Source: Pythium myriotylum (Eukaryota; Oomycota; Peronosporomycetes; Pythiales; Pythiaceae). Taken from it: a stretch of DNA of 64,000 bases. A program made the translations under genes and the position numbers. Shown in pieces: positions 54,499-64,000 of this stretch. Location: NCBI GenBank assembly GCA_023091665.1, contig JALJCQ010000019.1:248001-312000 (forward strand). Direction: 5' to 3'. How positions within the stretch are numbered: position 1 is the first letter of the stretch; every line of letters begins with the position of its first letter. The notes beneath the pieces were generated by a model. The model did not search any database, was not told the DNA's origin, and saw only the letters and a list, made by a program, of their open reading frames with translations.

Positions 54499-55466
54499 AT
54501 GGAGGCGCTCGAGGCTGCGGAGAACGAGCTCGCGCACCACTTGCTGGTCGTGGGACGCGCCGTGGACGCCACGGGCGAGCTGCAGCAGCTGCAGTTCAGC
54601 GTGGACGAGGAGCAGGCGCTCGAGGACCGGCTCAACGACGCGGTGGAGGCGTTCCGCACGGCGCTCCAGCAAGCGGATGAGTGGCTTCTCGAAGTGAGCG
54701 ACCCGCAGGCCGTCGCGGCTGGCAAGCAGCGGGTCGCCAAGGCGCAGTCGGCGCTGCAGTTGCATCTCGCGAGTGTTCGTAAGGTGTGTATGGCGTTGTG
54801 AGGATTGTATTGCAGGAGGGATGAGCTGAGGCGTCGATGGGTGGGTGTGCTGGTTGTAGCTGCTCGTGACGTATCGCCAGAAGGCGAAAGTGGAGCGGAT
54901 GAACCAAGCGCGCGCTAGTCTCATGCAGAAAAGCGCCAATGCAAGCGACCTGAAAGCGTAAGCGGTTGCCCCCCTCATGCAATTCAGACAAAGCGATGGC
55001 TGGACCCTCGTCTGTGAATTGTGCAGAATGAACAAGACCGGGTCGGCGGTCGACGTCACTGCCGCGCTCAAGCGCACGCGGCGAGTCATGGCGGAAGAGG
55101 TCGAGCGTGTGGGGTCGGTGACAAAGGTGTTAGGTACGCAGCCGCATCATGATCGCTCGCATGTATGGCCGTGTACTGAGCTTTATTGTGCTCATCAGAC
55201 GACGGACGCATCAGTCTCCAGAGCTCGCACCAAGAGTTCAACAGCGTGAACGCCGAGATTATCGAAGTGCGCAAGCGTCTCAAGGCGCTTCAGGTGAGGC
55301 AGTGGTTTTATAGCGCTCTCGCAAGAAGAAATATTTCTGACGATTATGACTCCATCACCAGTGGCAAGCGCAGCAAGATCGCATGTGGATCGCTGCTGGC
55401 ATCACCCTCCTGGCCTCGACCGTGCTCTACATCATCCACCAGCGCACAGGGTTACTGATAATTTAA
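54499..55466 (+). CDS. SEC20: SEC20-type Qb-SNARE
   Basis: Five exons (54499-54783, 54860-54957, 55027-55133, 55199-55293, 55374-55466) give 225 residues; introns are 65-80 nt and every junction keeps frame. After an N-terminal helical domain, the SNARE-like region (about 135-190) reads TAALKRTRRVMAEEVERVG, the hallmark of Sec20/BNIP1, then SLQSSHQEFNSVNAEI. A single C-terminal anchor (MWIAAGITLLASTVLYIIH) ends the protein with only a few luminal residues. Sec20 acts on the ER in fusion of retrograde vesicles from the Golgi, with USE1, SEC22 and an ER syntaxin. No single long ORF covers it, so the gene is easy to miss. Confidence 0.88.
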
Positions 55467-55554
55467 GCATGGACGGCGTTTGCAGTCTGGTATATTATTC
55501 GATGGACAAGATAACTCATGCTAGACCCTCCAGTTGGGGCCGAACTACGACCAC

Positions 55555-56817
55555 TTAAATGTTGAGCGTCTTTTCGTACTCCTCAATCGACTTGAAGAGC
55601 TCCGAGAAGTTGCCCTTGCCGAAGCCACCGCAGCCAGCGGCCTGCTCCATCTTGCCAGCGACCTCAGCCATGCAGCCAACACGCTCAATGATCTCGAAGA
55701 AAGCCGTGGCGCGGTCACCAATCGGCTTGGTGAAGATCTGGAGCAGGATACCCTGGTCGTCGGCATCCACGAGCAAGCCGAGCTCTTCGATCTTCTTGTA
55801 CTGCTCTGGCGTGAGGCCATCGCCAATGCGGGCAGGGAGTCTCTCGTAGTAACCACGTTCCGGGCTCGGCATGAACTCGAAGCCGCCGATGTGGCTGCGC
55901 TTGCGCATCTCCTCGAGCGTGATGAAGATGTTATCAGTCTTGAGCGCCATGTGCTGGAGACCAGGGCCAACATTCTGCTCGAGGTACGTCTGGATCTGGC
56001 TCTTGCGCTTGGTGCCGAAGGTCGGCTCGTTGACCGGGATGAGCACCATCTCGTTGTTGCTCGCGAGAACCATACTGTTCAAGCCCGAGTCGACCGTGCC
56101 GACATCCTCGGCCGTGAACTCGGAGAATTCGTGGAAGCCCGTGAAGCCCATGACGTACTCGACAGCCTCGATGAGCTTGGGCACGTTACCGACGCAGTGG
56201 TCAATGCGGGAGATACCGATGCTCACGTCCGGGCTGTCAACCGCCTCGTATCCAGGGAGGAACGGACCTTCAAAGTCGCCGCTCACCCATCGGATGACGA
56301 CGTCACCGTAGAGCTTGACCTCGGAGATGGTGATGGACTTGCCGGTGGCCGGGTCCTTGATGACCTTGGGCTCCTGGGCCGGGATCGCGCCGTTCTTGAC
56401 CGAGGTCTCGTAGGCCTCGGCCGCATCGGCTACCTCAATGCCAAGCGCACGCACGGCGATACCGTGGGTCATGATGAACTCATGGGCGAACTTGGCGTCG
56501 TAGCCCGGGAGCGGCGTGACGGCGTCGGGCGACTTTTCGGTCTGAAGCGCGTAGGGCGCCGTGATGACGAACTTGACGTCGCCGCTCTCGATGACGTAGC
56601 TCGCGCACTCCTGGTTGTTGGTGCTCTGGTCCGACTTGGCCGTGAGGCGCATGCCGAGGCCCCACGTGAAGCGCTTGTACGTGTTGGTGGCGTCCGAGGC
56701 GTAGAACTCGACGTGGTGGAACTTCTTGACCTCGAACTTGTCGCTCATGGGGTTGTGGCGCACGAAGTTGGCGTGGCCCACGAGCTTGATCTTCTTGCTG
56801 GCCGGGCTGGTCGACAT
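55555..56817 (-). CDS. HPD: 4-hydroxyphenylpyruvate dioxygenase
   Basis: An intronless gene for 420 residues, starting at ATG 56817; the frame upstream has only a TTG start. It converts 4-hydroxyphenylpyruvate to homogentisate in tyrosine catabolism. Two glyoxalase/dioxygenase halves are present. The Fe(II) ligands expected in the family are visible as His in RIDHCVGN (about 207), His in GLQHMALKT (about 288) and Glu in FFEIIERVG (about 374). GGFEFMPSPERGYYERLP and DDQGILLQIFTKP are family signatures, and the C-terminal gate helix GFGKGNFSELFKSIE is complete. Length is typical (about 380-440). The gene is tail-to-tail with SEC20 (88 bp between stops). Confidence 0.96.
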   Translation of the reverse strand: MSTSPASKKIKLVGHANFVRHNPMSDKFEVKKFHHVEFYASDATNTYKRFTWGLGMRLTAKSDQSTNNQECASYVIESGDVKFVITAPYALQTEKSPDAVTPLPGYDAKFAHEFIMTHGIAVRALGIEVADAAEAYETSVKNGAIPAQEPKVIKDPATGKSITISEVKLYGDVVIRWVSGDFEGPFLPGYEAVDSPDVSIGISRIDHCVGNVPKLIEAVEYVMGFTGFHEFSEFTAEDVGTVDSGLNSMVLASNNEMVLIPVNEPTFGTKRKSQIQTYLEQNVGPGLQHMALKTDNIFITLEEMRKRSHIGGFEFMPSPERGYYERLPARIGDGLTPEQYKKIEELGLLVDADDQGILLQIFTKPIGDRATAFFEIIERVGCMAEVAGKMEQAAGCGGFGKGNFSELFKSIEEYEKTLNI

Positions 56818-56847
56818 GGCGCTCTCCGGGGTTTTGGTGGTGGGGGG

Positions 56848-56864
56848 CAAATTCGAGAATGGGA
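56848..56864 (-). promoter_or_regulatory. Oomycete initiator-like element of HPD
   Basis: On the minus strand TCCCATTCTCGAATTTG matches the oomycete TCATTYYNCAWTTT initiator at nearly every position and lies 30-47 bp before the ATG. Confidence 0.5.
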
Positions 56865-57208
56865 GACGACCCGAGCGGCTCAGGAGCTCCGCGGGATTGC
56901 CGCATGTGTTGAAGTTCTTCGATTCGCACCACCAACCTCCAGAATCCCCTCATTCAGCAACTGTGTCGGTATGAAAAAGTCAAGTGATTGCAAAATGAAG
57001 GTCGAAGGCACATAATCCTCGCTCGCTTGAACTTGACTTTCCACGGAGGTTACAGGACGTTAAGGGCGGTTAGTGGAGGTTAAAGGAGGTTAACCAATCC
57101 CCGTGTCAAGACTTCCGACTTGCAGACGAATATGGATCCCATCTTTGTCTCAAAACAAGGTGTGTTTTTGTTTAGACGGCAAGCCATTTTGGCGCGCCTT
57201 CACCTGTC

Positions 57209-57250
57209 GCCGGCGTCAACATGGAGCCGCCAGCTGGTGTTGACGCCGGC
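57209..57250. repeat. Perfect 13-bp stem hairpin
   Basis: GCCGGCGTCAACA (57209-57221) is exactly complementary to 57238-57250 around a 16-nt loop. Confidence 0.6.
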
Positions 57251-57538
57251 GCGAGTTCAACCGCGCGCCATGCGACGGAGCTGCTCAGGAGGACGATGGA
57301 TGGACGCAGCTCCTTTCGCTGTCAGTCAGGAGACTGGCAGCCGCTGGCGTTCGTAGGGGAGGGGGCGCTACTATTTCAACCTCAACGGGCCAGTGCGGTT
57401 TCCCCTGTTGAGAGAATCCATGACTGTAGTACAACGAACGCGGCGGTGTTGAGTTAGTTCTGCGAAGCTACTGTATGCTGTCTGTCCTCTTTGCTGTTTT
57501 TTTCGTCTGTGGTCGGAGAAGGCGAACGTGGTCGCTCG

Positions 57539-57576
57539 CGCGCGCGCTCTGGTACCGTCGCCAGAGAGCGCGCGCG
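57539..57576. repeat. GC-rich hairpin
   Basis: CGCGCGCGCTCTGG (57539-57552) pairs with CCAGAGAGCGCGCGCG (57561-57576) with a two-base bulge. Confidence 0.5.
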
Positions 57577-57991
57577 GTGCTGGCTCGTGAAAGAAAAAAA
57601 AAAATATAGCGAATCCTCCTATCTGTCCTACAACTATGAATGAATGGCCGCCTGGTGACGACCCCACTGCACCATTCCGTTCTGTTCGCGACCCCCCATC
57701 TCTCGACAGAGACACGCTCCTCGTCGTCGCCGCCAAGACCGTGACCGCCGATCCAAAACTTCGTATCCATGTACACGTCCGCCGCGCTGAACACAAGCAC
57801 ACACACTCGTATCCGCACATGTAGCCATGACGCGCTGCCCGTCGTCATTGCAGTGCGTTCTTCATCATCACTTCTCACAAAACGCGCCCCCCCACCTCAC
57901 TGCGCCGCTGTCCGTCGGCGTCGCAACCAGGTGGTCGTCGTTTCTCGTCGTTCGTTAGTTCGTGCTGCCTGTCGATTTGACTCGAGGCTGC

Positions 57992-58876
57992 TTAATTGGT
58001 CGCGGCAAACTGCGCTCGCCCCAGCACGCTCGGATCGATCTTGGACCGGAGCGGAGGGATGCCGTTCAGCCCGCCGTTCTGCGGCATGATCAGGGGAGGG
58101 AGGCGGAAGGATCCGTTCGCCGCGGCCGCCGCGACCTCTTCTTCTGTGTACATGGCCTGCTGGAAGCTCTCGGTGCTGCTCCGCTGCTGGAACGCCGCCG
58201 AGAGATCCCGCTGCTTCTCCGACTGCCGCAGCGGACTCAGCTTGACGTCGGTCTTTTGCCACTCGCGGCTCGGGCGCTCGTCTTTGGCCGTATTTGCTGT
58301 GTTGGCGACGGCGCTCGCGTTCTCCTGTGCTGCAGGGTTGGGCGATCCGGCGCGCGAGGGTGTGTCCTTCATGACCTCGATGGACGCGAGCTCGGCGAGC
58401 CGAAAGAGCTGGTTGCCGGCGTCGGGCTCGGCCATGCGAACGTTGCCGTTGAACGGCCGGTTCTCGCCCGCGACGAGCTCGGCGGCCTTCATGAGGTTCG
58501 ACCGCCCGGCGTACTCCGAGTCGCTCCCCGAGGCGCTGCCGTGGCCGTCCGAGGCCTGCTTGCGGCCCTTGTGGCGCAGCCCGCGGCGCCAGCGACTGAT
58601 CTTCTGGCGGTACTTCTGCGCGTGGGTCATGGTCTGTCGCGTGGTCTTGGTGCCGATGAAGGCAGCGATGACTTTCCAGGGCCCGGCGGGGAACTTTTCC
58701 ATGGCCTCAAGGAACTTTTCGTGTTCCTCCTGGGTCCACATCTTGAGTGGCTGCGACTGCTTGGAGGAATAGACGGTCGTGCCGGCCTTGGCCTCGGTGG
58801 GCTTGATACGGATGAGCTTGTTCTCGGCCGCGCCGACCTCGAAGAGCTCCTTACGGACGTTGGCGGAGATCGTCAT
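57992..58876 (-). CDS. Single-repeat MYB (SHAQKY-like) transcription factor 2
   Basis: An intronless gene for 294 residues from ATG 58876 (MTISANVRKELFE). One MYB repeat spans about 45-94 (MWTQEEHEKFLEAMEKFPAG, PWKVIAAFIGTKTTRQTM) and ends THAQKYRQKI. It is preceded by IRIKPTEAKAGTTVYSSK, a block closely shared with MYB-3. The rest is Ser/Ala/Gln-rich and probably disordered; a short hydrophobic motif (FRLPPLIMPQ) near the C-terminus may be a functional peptide. Predicted nuclear transcription factor. MYB-3 lies 2 kb away in divergent orientation. Confidence 0.88.
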   Translation of the reverse strand: MTISANVRKELFEVGAAENKLIRIKPTEAKAGTTVYSSKQSQPLKMWTQEEHEKFLEAMEKFPAGPWKVIAAFIGTKTTRQTMTHAQKYRQKISRWRRGLRHKGRKQASDGHGSASGSDSEYAGRSNLMKAAELVAGENRPFNGNVRMAEPDAGNQLFRLAELASIEVMKDTPSRAGSPNPAAQENASAVANTANTAKDERPSREWQKTDVKLSPLRQSEKQRDLSAAFQQRSSTESFQQAMYTEEEVAAAAANGSFRLPPLIMPQNGGLNGIPPLRSKIDPSVLGRAQFAATN

Positions 58877-60918
58877 CGTGGCGCGTGCACACACCTGCTG
58901 TCGGTGTCGAGATCCGAGCGTCCTGTAGCTACTCGACCATGCAAAAACGAAGGGAGAGTGGGTGGGGTTTTAGTTCCCCGAGAACAAAACCCTCTCAAAG
59001 GCTGATTCGATTTCGTACTTAACCGAAGGACCCGACCGGATCACTCGCCAGCGCAGGAGATGGGTTGGGGGGCTTGGATGGATACGGGCCGCTCACAAAC
59101 GCAGCCCTCTATTTCGGATAACTTCGAGAACTTATAGAAAACCACGAGGAGGCCCAGCACCGGCGCTCCGGACCGGCGCGGACGGGGACCGGGGCCCGGG
59201 GCCCCAACCCTCCAGAGACCCGCCGGCGCCGCTCACCGAGAGCGGTGTGTCCATCCGACGCTTTCGGTCTCTGCCGGACCGTGTCCACCAGGATTCGGTG
59301 GCGGCGAGAACCTTTTTTTCCTTGAGCTGGGTCGTTTTCGCGGCGTCTCGTCGGGCTCGCGATCGTGTGGTCGCGGCCGGTCGGTGACCCAAAGATGGCT
59401 TCGTTTGCGGAATCTTCACCAGATTTGGGTTCATTTGGGCCACTGATTTGGGGGCTTGCAGTTGGCGCCGATTGGTCGAGAGCGTCAGGTGGGTACATTC
59501 ATTCTCAGAAAACCAGCCGCCGCGTCTGCGACGCGCTCTGTTGCACACGGTGCGAAAAGACCACCGCGTTCTGTGCCCACTTGCGCATGCGGCCACAACA
59601 CGACGCCGCCACCCACCACCCGCTGCGGTCCACCCTGCACGAAAGCCACTTTTTCCGATTGGGCGACGGGGTTGACGCGGTGGATACACTGGGGGGTGCC
59701 GCATAATCAAGCCCACACGACGGCGCGTCCCCAACTCCCCGGCCAAGAGCCAAAATCGAGTCAGCGTGGTGGGCCCACGATTGTCACCAGCGTCAAGTAT
59801 CCAACGGAACACTGTCGAACAGAATGGATACACCAATTGTGGTCGGCGCTTTGCTTTACGCCCCGAAGATGGGTGCAAACATTCCCCTCCCTCCCATAGG
59901 TGGATCCGCTTTTTTTTTTTCTTTCTTCTTTCTTTTCATCTTTGTTTTGGCGTCGTCGTCGTGTCGCTAGAATGTACGCGAAGCCACAACAACAAAACGG
60001 CGGCTTCCAAAAGTTCAACCCAATTGGTCACAGATGGCTCATTTTTGCTCGGAAGCGACGAGGAGGAGCCCTAAACTCCTCTGCTCCTGTCGAAAGGTCA
60101 GCCCGCCCAAGCGGTTCAGCTGGACTGTCGTGCGCTGCCCTAGACCTAGCAAAGAAGATGGACACAGCCAATATCCCTGGGTTTAAGGACTTGGATTGAT
60201 GTCGAGGCAATGAGTGAAGGTGGGTTCACTCTCGACTGAAACTCGGCGGCGTGGATCCAAACTGGAAAGAGCCGCCCCTGCTGAACGAGATCACTTCACT
60301 GGTTTGTGCGCCCGGCCCTGCTGCTTTCGACCTCCACAGGTCGCATAGGGAACGGCTGAGGAATCGTTCGACGTTTCTTCCAATATCAGGTTCCGCCGGG
60401 TTCGTTTGCGGCAGGAGAAGAGTGTTGACGGCCGCATTACCCTTCGCAAGCCACACGTGTCACAGCCCACGGACAGCGGTGACATCCGAAATTTCGGGTT
60501 GACAGTGTTCCAGTATGCACCCATGTGCAAACCATCCATCACTCACCGCCTCGCCGGCCTGACTCTCTGACAAATGGAGGTTGGCTCTGATGGATGCCCG
60601 GCAGCCATGTGGGGCTAGGTGATGAGGTCAAGATGAAGCAGTCTGATCGACATGGATACATTTCCAGGTTGCATCCAGGGCTAGGGCGCTCGGGCGCAAT
60701 CTCTAGTATGATTGGTCCCCGGAGCCTGTGTTAGGGGTTCAGAAGTGAAAGGTTGCAGGGTTGAACGAAAAGGAAGCCGTCTCGGGTTTGTGGGTTCGGG
60801 GGTGTCTCTCCCTGCCGGAATCCTTTTCGCTTCTGGCTTCGCCCACACACTCCCCTCCCATTGTGGTAATACGATCCCATTTCGCAATTTCGACCCCGGG
60901 CTTCACTCCGTCGACACT
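58877..60918. other. Long divergent intergenic region between MYB-2 and MYB-3
   Basis: 2 kb without a supported gene. The only notable tract is a pyrimidine run at about 59909-59940. It must contain both MYB promoters. Confidence 0.5.
60876..60892 (+). promoter_or_regulatory. Oomycete initiator-like element of MYB-3
   Basis: CCCATTTCGCAATTTCG matches the oomycete TCATTYYNCAWTTT initiator apart from the first base and lies about 27-43 bp before the ATG. Confidence 0.55.
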
Positions 60919-61689
60919 ATGACGATCTCGCGCACGGTGTATAACCAGCTCTTTGAGAACTCCTCTTCGAAGGAACAGGTCATCCGCCTCCGCCCGACCG
61001 AGGCCAAGGCCGGCGCCGTGGTCATGTCCTCCAAGCACCGCATCCAGATGTGGACCAAGGAGGAACACGAGCGCTTCCTCGAGGCGCTTGAGATGTACCC
61101 GTCGGGTCCGTGGAAGAAAGTCGCCGACCACATCGGCACCAAGACGCCGCGACAGACCATGACCCACGCGCAGAAATACCGACAGAAGATTTACCGCCGC
61201 CAGCGCGGTCTCCGCAACCAGAAGCGACCGGCCGACGGCAAGATGGCCGTCTCGCCTTCGGGCGTCGCCGACCTCAGCAAGACGGGCCAGAACGACCCGA
61301 ACGCCGCCAACGCCGCGCACAGCGGCTTTGGGCTGCTCGACATCCTCGCGTACTCGGCCGCCGCCGCGCAGTCGGGCAACCTCCAGCAGCAGCCGCAGCA
61401 GCAGCCGCCCGTGCCGACCCCGAACGCCGCCGCCGCCGCCGAATACGCGCGCCAGCAGGAGTTTGCGCAGAGCCAAGCGTATCAGCGATCGTCTCCGTCG
61501 GCGACGTACCAAAAGAGCCCCTCTCAACAGACTCCCCCCGCGACGTTCTCGCCGGCAACACCGGCGGCGGCAAAGCCGCCGAGCCCGCAGGGGTCGCCCT
61601 CGGGCGTTTCCCGACTGTGTAACAACTCGCACCTGCCTCCGCTCGCTGAGATCCTGCACCTGCGCGGCAGCCAGGTAGCACAGCAGTAA
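60919..61689 (+). CDS. Single-repeat MYB (SHAQKY-like) transcription factor 3
   Basis: An intronless gene for 256 residues from ATG 60919. The open frame extends further upstream but only this ATG yields the shared start MTISRTVYNQLFE, and an initiator lies just before it. The order is IRLRPTEAKAGAVVMSSK, then one MYB repeat (about 43-92; MWTKEEHERFLEALEMYPSG, PWKKVADHIGTKTPRQTM) ending THAQKYRQKI, then a Gln/Pro/Ala-rich region. The C-terminal motif HLPPLAEIL recalls the LPPL motif of MYB-2. It is the closest relative of MYB-2 in the window. Predicted nuclear regulator. Confidence 0.88.
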   Translation: MTISRTVYNQLFENSSSKEQVIRLRPTEAKAGAVVMSSKHRIQMWTKEEHERFLEALEMYPSGPWKKVADHIGTKTPRQTMTHAQKYRQKIYRRQRGLRNQKRPADGKMAVSPSGVADLSKTGQNDPNAANAAHSGFGLLDILAYSAAAAQSGNLQQQPQQQPPVPTPNAAAAAEYARQQEFAQSQAYQRSSPSATYQKSPSQQTPPATFSPATPAAAKPPSPQGSPSGVSRLCNNSHLPPLAEILHLRGSQVAQQ

Positions 61690-61970
61690 GCGTCGTGGTG
61701 GTGTTTTGTTGTCCGGTCTTGCTCTTATGAAGGCATCTGTAGGTAGATGGTTGTGATAGAAGCAACTGTAGCTCGCGAGAAGTCACTTTTTGGATCTCGT
61801 CCCCTCATGGGTCCTCCCCCCCTGAACGTGCATGAGACGCCGGCCCACTCGCAGATACCAACCCAGCAGAGTTGCTGCCCAAAATGCAAGTATTTAATCA
61901 CTGTCATTCGATTATTGTCTTCCTCTCTCTCTCTCTCTTGCTTCGATCTCCATCTCGTTGTTCAAGATTA

Positions 61971-64000
61971 CTACACCGTGATGAAGATGCCTCGTGCGTG
62001 GAGCCACTCGGCCACGAAGATCCACCTAGAGTTCAGACACTGCGTCACGCCATCCGTTGGACACGCACTCTCTTCGCATGAACCCATCGGGGCCCGAGCG
62101 AAGATGATGCAGCGATGGGAAGCGTAGCCTAGAACGTACCATAGCACGCCTGCGACATTGTGGAGCAACACGACAACCTGCGCCACCTGCGCCGACGGCA
62201 GGAAGGGTCTCGCGGAGAACGGGGCGTAGGCCTGGAGCACCTCGTGCTGCGAGCGGGAGATGGGATCCACCCATTCGTGTCGTTGAAGCCAGCGCGTGAT
62301 TGCGGCCATCGAGATAACGGGCAGTGACAGAGCGAGCGACAGTTCGTGAGTCAACGTGACCTGCTTCAAGGCGGAAAGGCGGGGCCACGTACCATGGCGT
62401 AGACCAAGATCGAGTTGCGCCCGACATGAAGCCAGGTGGTCCACTGTACCCACGTCTTGGCGCGCGACTGGTCGACGCCGAGGAGAAGCAGCGCGGCGAA
62501 AGTGGCGCTCGCGGCCGCGACACTCGCGAGAACATACGAGAGCGACCAGAGGTTCTTGTTCAGTGGGATCCCAACGCTTCCGAGCCCGCTGCTCACGGCG
62601 GTGGACAGGACCGCCGTCGCCAGTGCAAGAGAGAGGAAGGCCTTGGCTTGCGCCGACGCGGCTCGGTGCTCCCTGGATTTGAAGAGCAGTCCGCCGAGGA
62701 AGCCAGCGTACGTCGTGACAGCCACCATGAGCCAGTTGAGCAGCCCCTCCGGGTCGAACGCCCCCGTGTGGAAAGCCCGCTGGCACGTCGGCGTCTGATA
62801 GATGTGGGTCTCACCGAACACGGCGAGGTCGACGAAGAGGTGGGCACCGCCTGTGCAGTTGCGGAAGCGCCCGCCGTCGCTGTCGCCGCCTGGCCCGATG
62901 TACCCAGTGGGGCAGCCGGGCACGTGGAGACCAAACGTCAGCGCGAGATTGGTCGTGAGCAGAGGGAGGATCCCGACGATTAAGTGGGCCAGCAGAAGAA
63001 CGGCTTGCGAGCGGTGGCCGGAACGGGACGTGAGCCGATCCACGAGCCGAGTGAGGCTGGCGGTGGCCACGTACGCGACGCTCAGCGCCTGGAGAACGCC
63101 TAGTGACCGCGAGAACAAAGCGTGGTCTCGTTTAGCGCGTCGCTCGTGGTATGGAGAGCGCGTTGGACTGCCTCACGTACCAGGGATCCGCCACTCGGTC
63201 CAGCTCGCGCCGTTGTTGAGTAGCAGCCCGAGAACAAAGAGTTTCGTAGATCGAGCGACGACGCGACGCCATGGAGAGGGCGCTCTCGCCGAGCGGATGG
63301 CCAAAGTGAACCCCATGATCCATGCAAAGCTTGCAAGCACGTGAGATCATAGACCGATCCATTCTCGCGCGCAAACGAGGCTGACGCACCAGGGAAAGAC
63401 CGCGTCGGCGACGGTGAAGCCGTCCCATGCGCTGTGGAGGAAGAGCGCCAAGCCGCCGCCGCCGTAGTTGACGAAGACCATCAACACGAGCGTGAGTCCG
63501 CGGAAGACGTCGACCACTTGGCTCCGCGAGGCCACTGGCTTGGCGCTCTCGCGCTCTCTGTTCTCGACATGGCGTCTTGTCTGCCGCACCATGTGCAGCA
63601 GGTAGAGGCTCAGCGCGAGGCAACAGACCGAGGGCACAAAGATGTCTCTCCACCATTGCCCATGGACAGCCGGAGCGAGCTCTGGGTCGATTTCGCTGCT
63701 CGCGCGGCAGTCGAGAGTCTCACGGCCTCCGAGCGCCACGAGGCTCGCGCGCTGAGAGGCGGCGTCGCACGTGGCCAGAGCCCAGTGCTGGAGGTCGCAC
63801 CATGGAGCTGCCTGTCGACGTGGGTAAGTGAATACATGGAGGACGAGAGAGTGGATGACGATGATGGATGAGGAAAATGGGTGGATCTTACAACACGCCA
63901 AGTGGAAGGCTGTGGACCGGCCGAGTCGAGCGGGTGGCGGTCGGCCATCCACAGGGCGGACCGCCGCAGAGACATTTCGTTGAAGCAGTGGCGGAGGAGC
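61971..64000 (-). CDS. HGSNAT: HGSNAT-like heparan-alpha-glucosaminide N-acetyltransferase (5' end outside window)
   Basis: Exons 64000-63892 (partial), 63811-63390, 63329-63181, 63099-62393, 62246-62140 and 62025-61971, with introns of 80, 60, 81, 146 and 114 nt, cover about 516 residues. Family landmarks appear in order: VDVFRGLTLVLMVFVNYGGG, HSAWDGFTVADAVFP with the catalytic His, RIPGVLQALSVAYV, GCPTGYIGPGG, NCTGGAHLF, FDPEGLLNWL, IPLNKNLWSLSY, GRNSILVYAMHEV and a terminal GIFITV. About ten membrane spans are expected. The animal enzyme transfers acetyl from cytosolic acetyl-CoA to glucosamine of heparan sulfate across the lysosomal membrane. Oomycetes are not known to make heparan sulfate, so the substrate is open. 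The first ATG visible (63975) may not be the start. The splice at 63390/63329 gives Cys where relatives usually have Trp after VFP. Confidence 0.85.

Larger units (their letters stand above)
56818..57991. other. Intergenic region with two hairpins
   Basis: It contains the HPD promoter, a stretch of imperfect GGAGGTTA repeats (57044-57095) and the hairpins at 57209-57250 and 57539-57576. No gene seen. Confidence 0.5.

Noticed and set aside
1..64000. CRISPR arrays, bacterial operons, rRNA or tRNA genes
   Set aside because: No regularly spaced repeats, ribosome-binding-site driven gene strings, or cloverleaf sequences were recognised by eye.

Overview
The window is nuclear DNA from an oomycete, most likely a peronosporalean such as Phytophthora or Pythium and their relatives. 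The evidence is short introns (about 54-150 nt, GTRNGT...YAG), GC-rich codon use, very tight gene spacing, initiator-like core promoters (TCATTYYNCAWTTT type), oomycete-type piggyBac and Tc1/mariner relics, and family content. A dynein regulatory complex (DRC10-like) gene suggests a species with flagellated zoospores. No bacterial operons, CRISPR arrays, rRNA or tRNA genes were recognised.

Layout. 1-5.8 kb is a graveyard of mobile elements: a broken piggyBac transposase, a broken and truncated mariner transposase joined to an unknown repeat ORF, and a small element with about 45-bp terminal inverted repeats. 5.9-12.8 kb carries three copies of a secreted gene for a bacterial-type ABC substrate-binding protein. 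Copies 1 and 2 form a 1.66-kb inverted repeat around a 1.1-kb spacer that holds two fused perfect palindromes. Copy 3 shares an almost perfect 1,000-bp tract with copy 2. 13-64 kb is gene-dense housekeeping DNA. In order it holds DRC10-like (+), an LRR coiled-coil protein (-), CLPTM1 (-), a triple-PDZ protein (-), two tandem L-type lectins (+), a prolyl 4-hydroxylase fused to a VHL-beta-like domain (+), ESF2/ABT1 (-), RAB21 (-), two tandem diacylglycerol-lipase-like proteins (+), MYB-1 (-), a 5,449-residue VPS13 (-), SEC20 (+), 4-hydroxyphenylpyruvate dioxygenase (-), MYB-2 (-), MYB-3 (+) and an HGSNAT-like acetyltransferase (-, runs off the right edge).

Many genes act in membrane traffic or the secretory pathway: lectins, P4H, CLPTM1, SEC20, RAB21, VPS13, lipid hydrolases and HGSNAT. 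They lie on both strands without shared promoters, so this is probably a shared theme rather than a functional cluster. The most unusual points are the P4H-VHL-beta fusion, the VPS13 with a PDZ domain apparently nested in a C2-like domain, the lipases whose catalytic triad is split by a coiled coil, and the homogenised palindromic substrate-binding-protein locus. Splice sites were placed by hand from frame continuity, GT/AG signals and family alignment from memory; none was tested against RNA.
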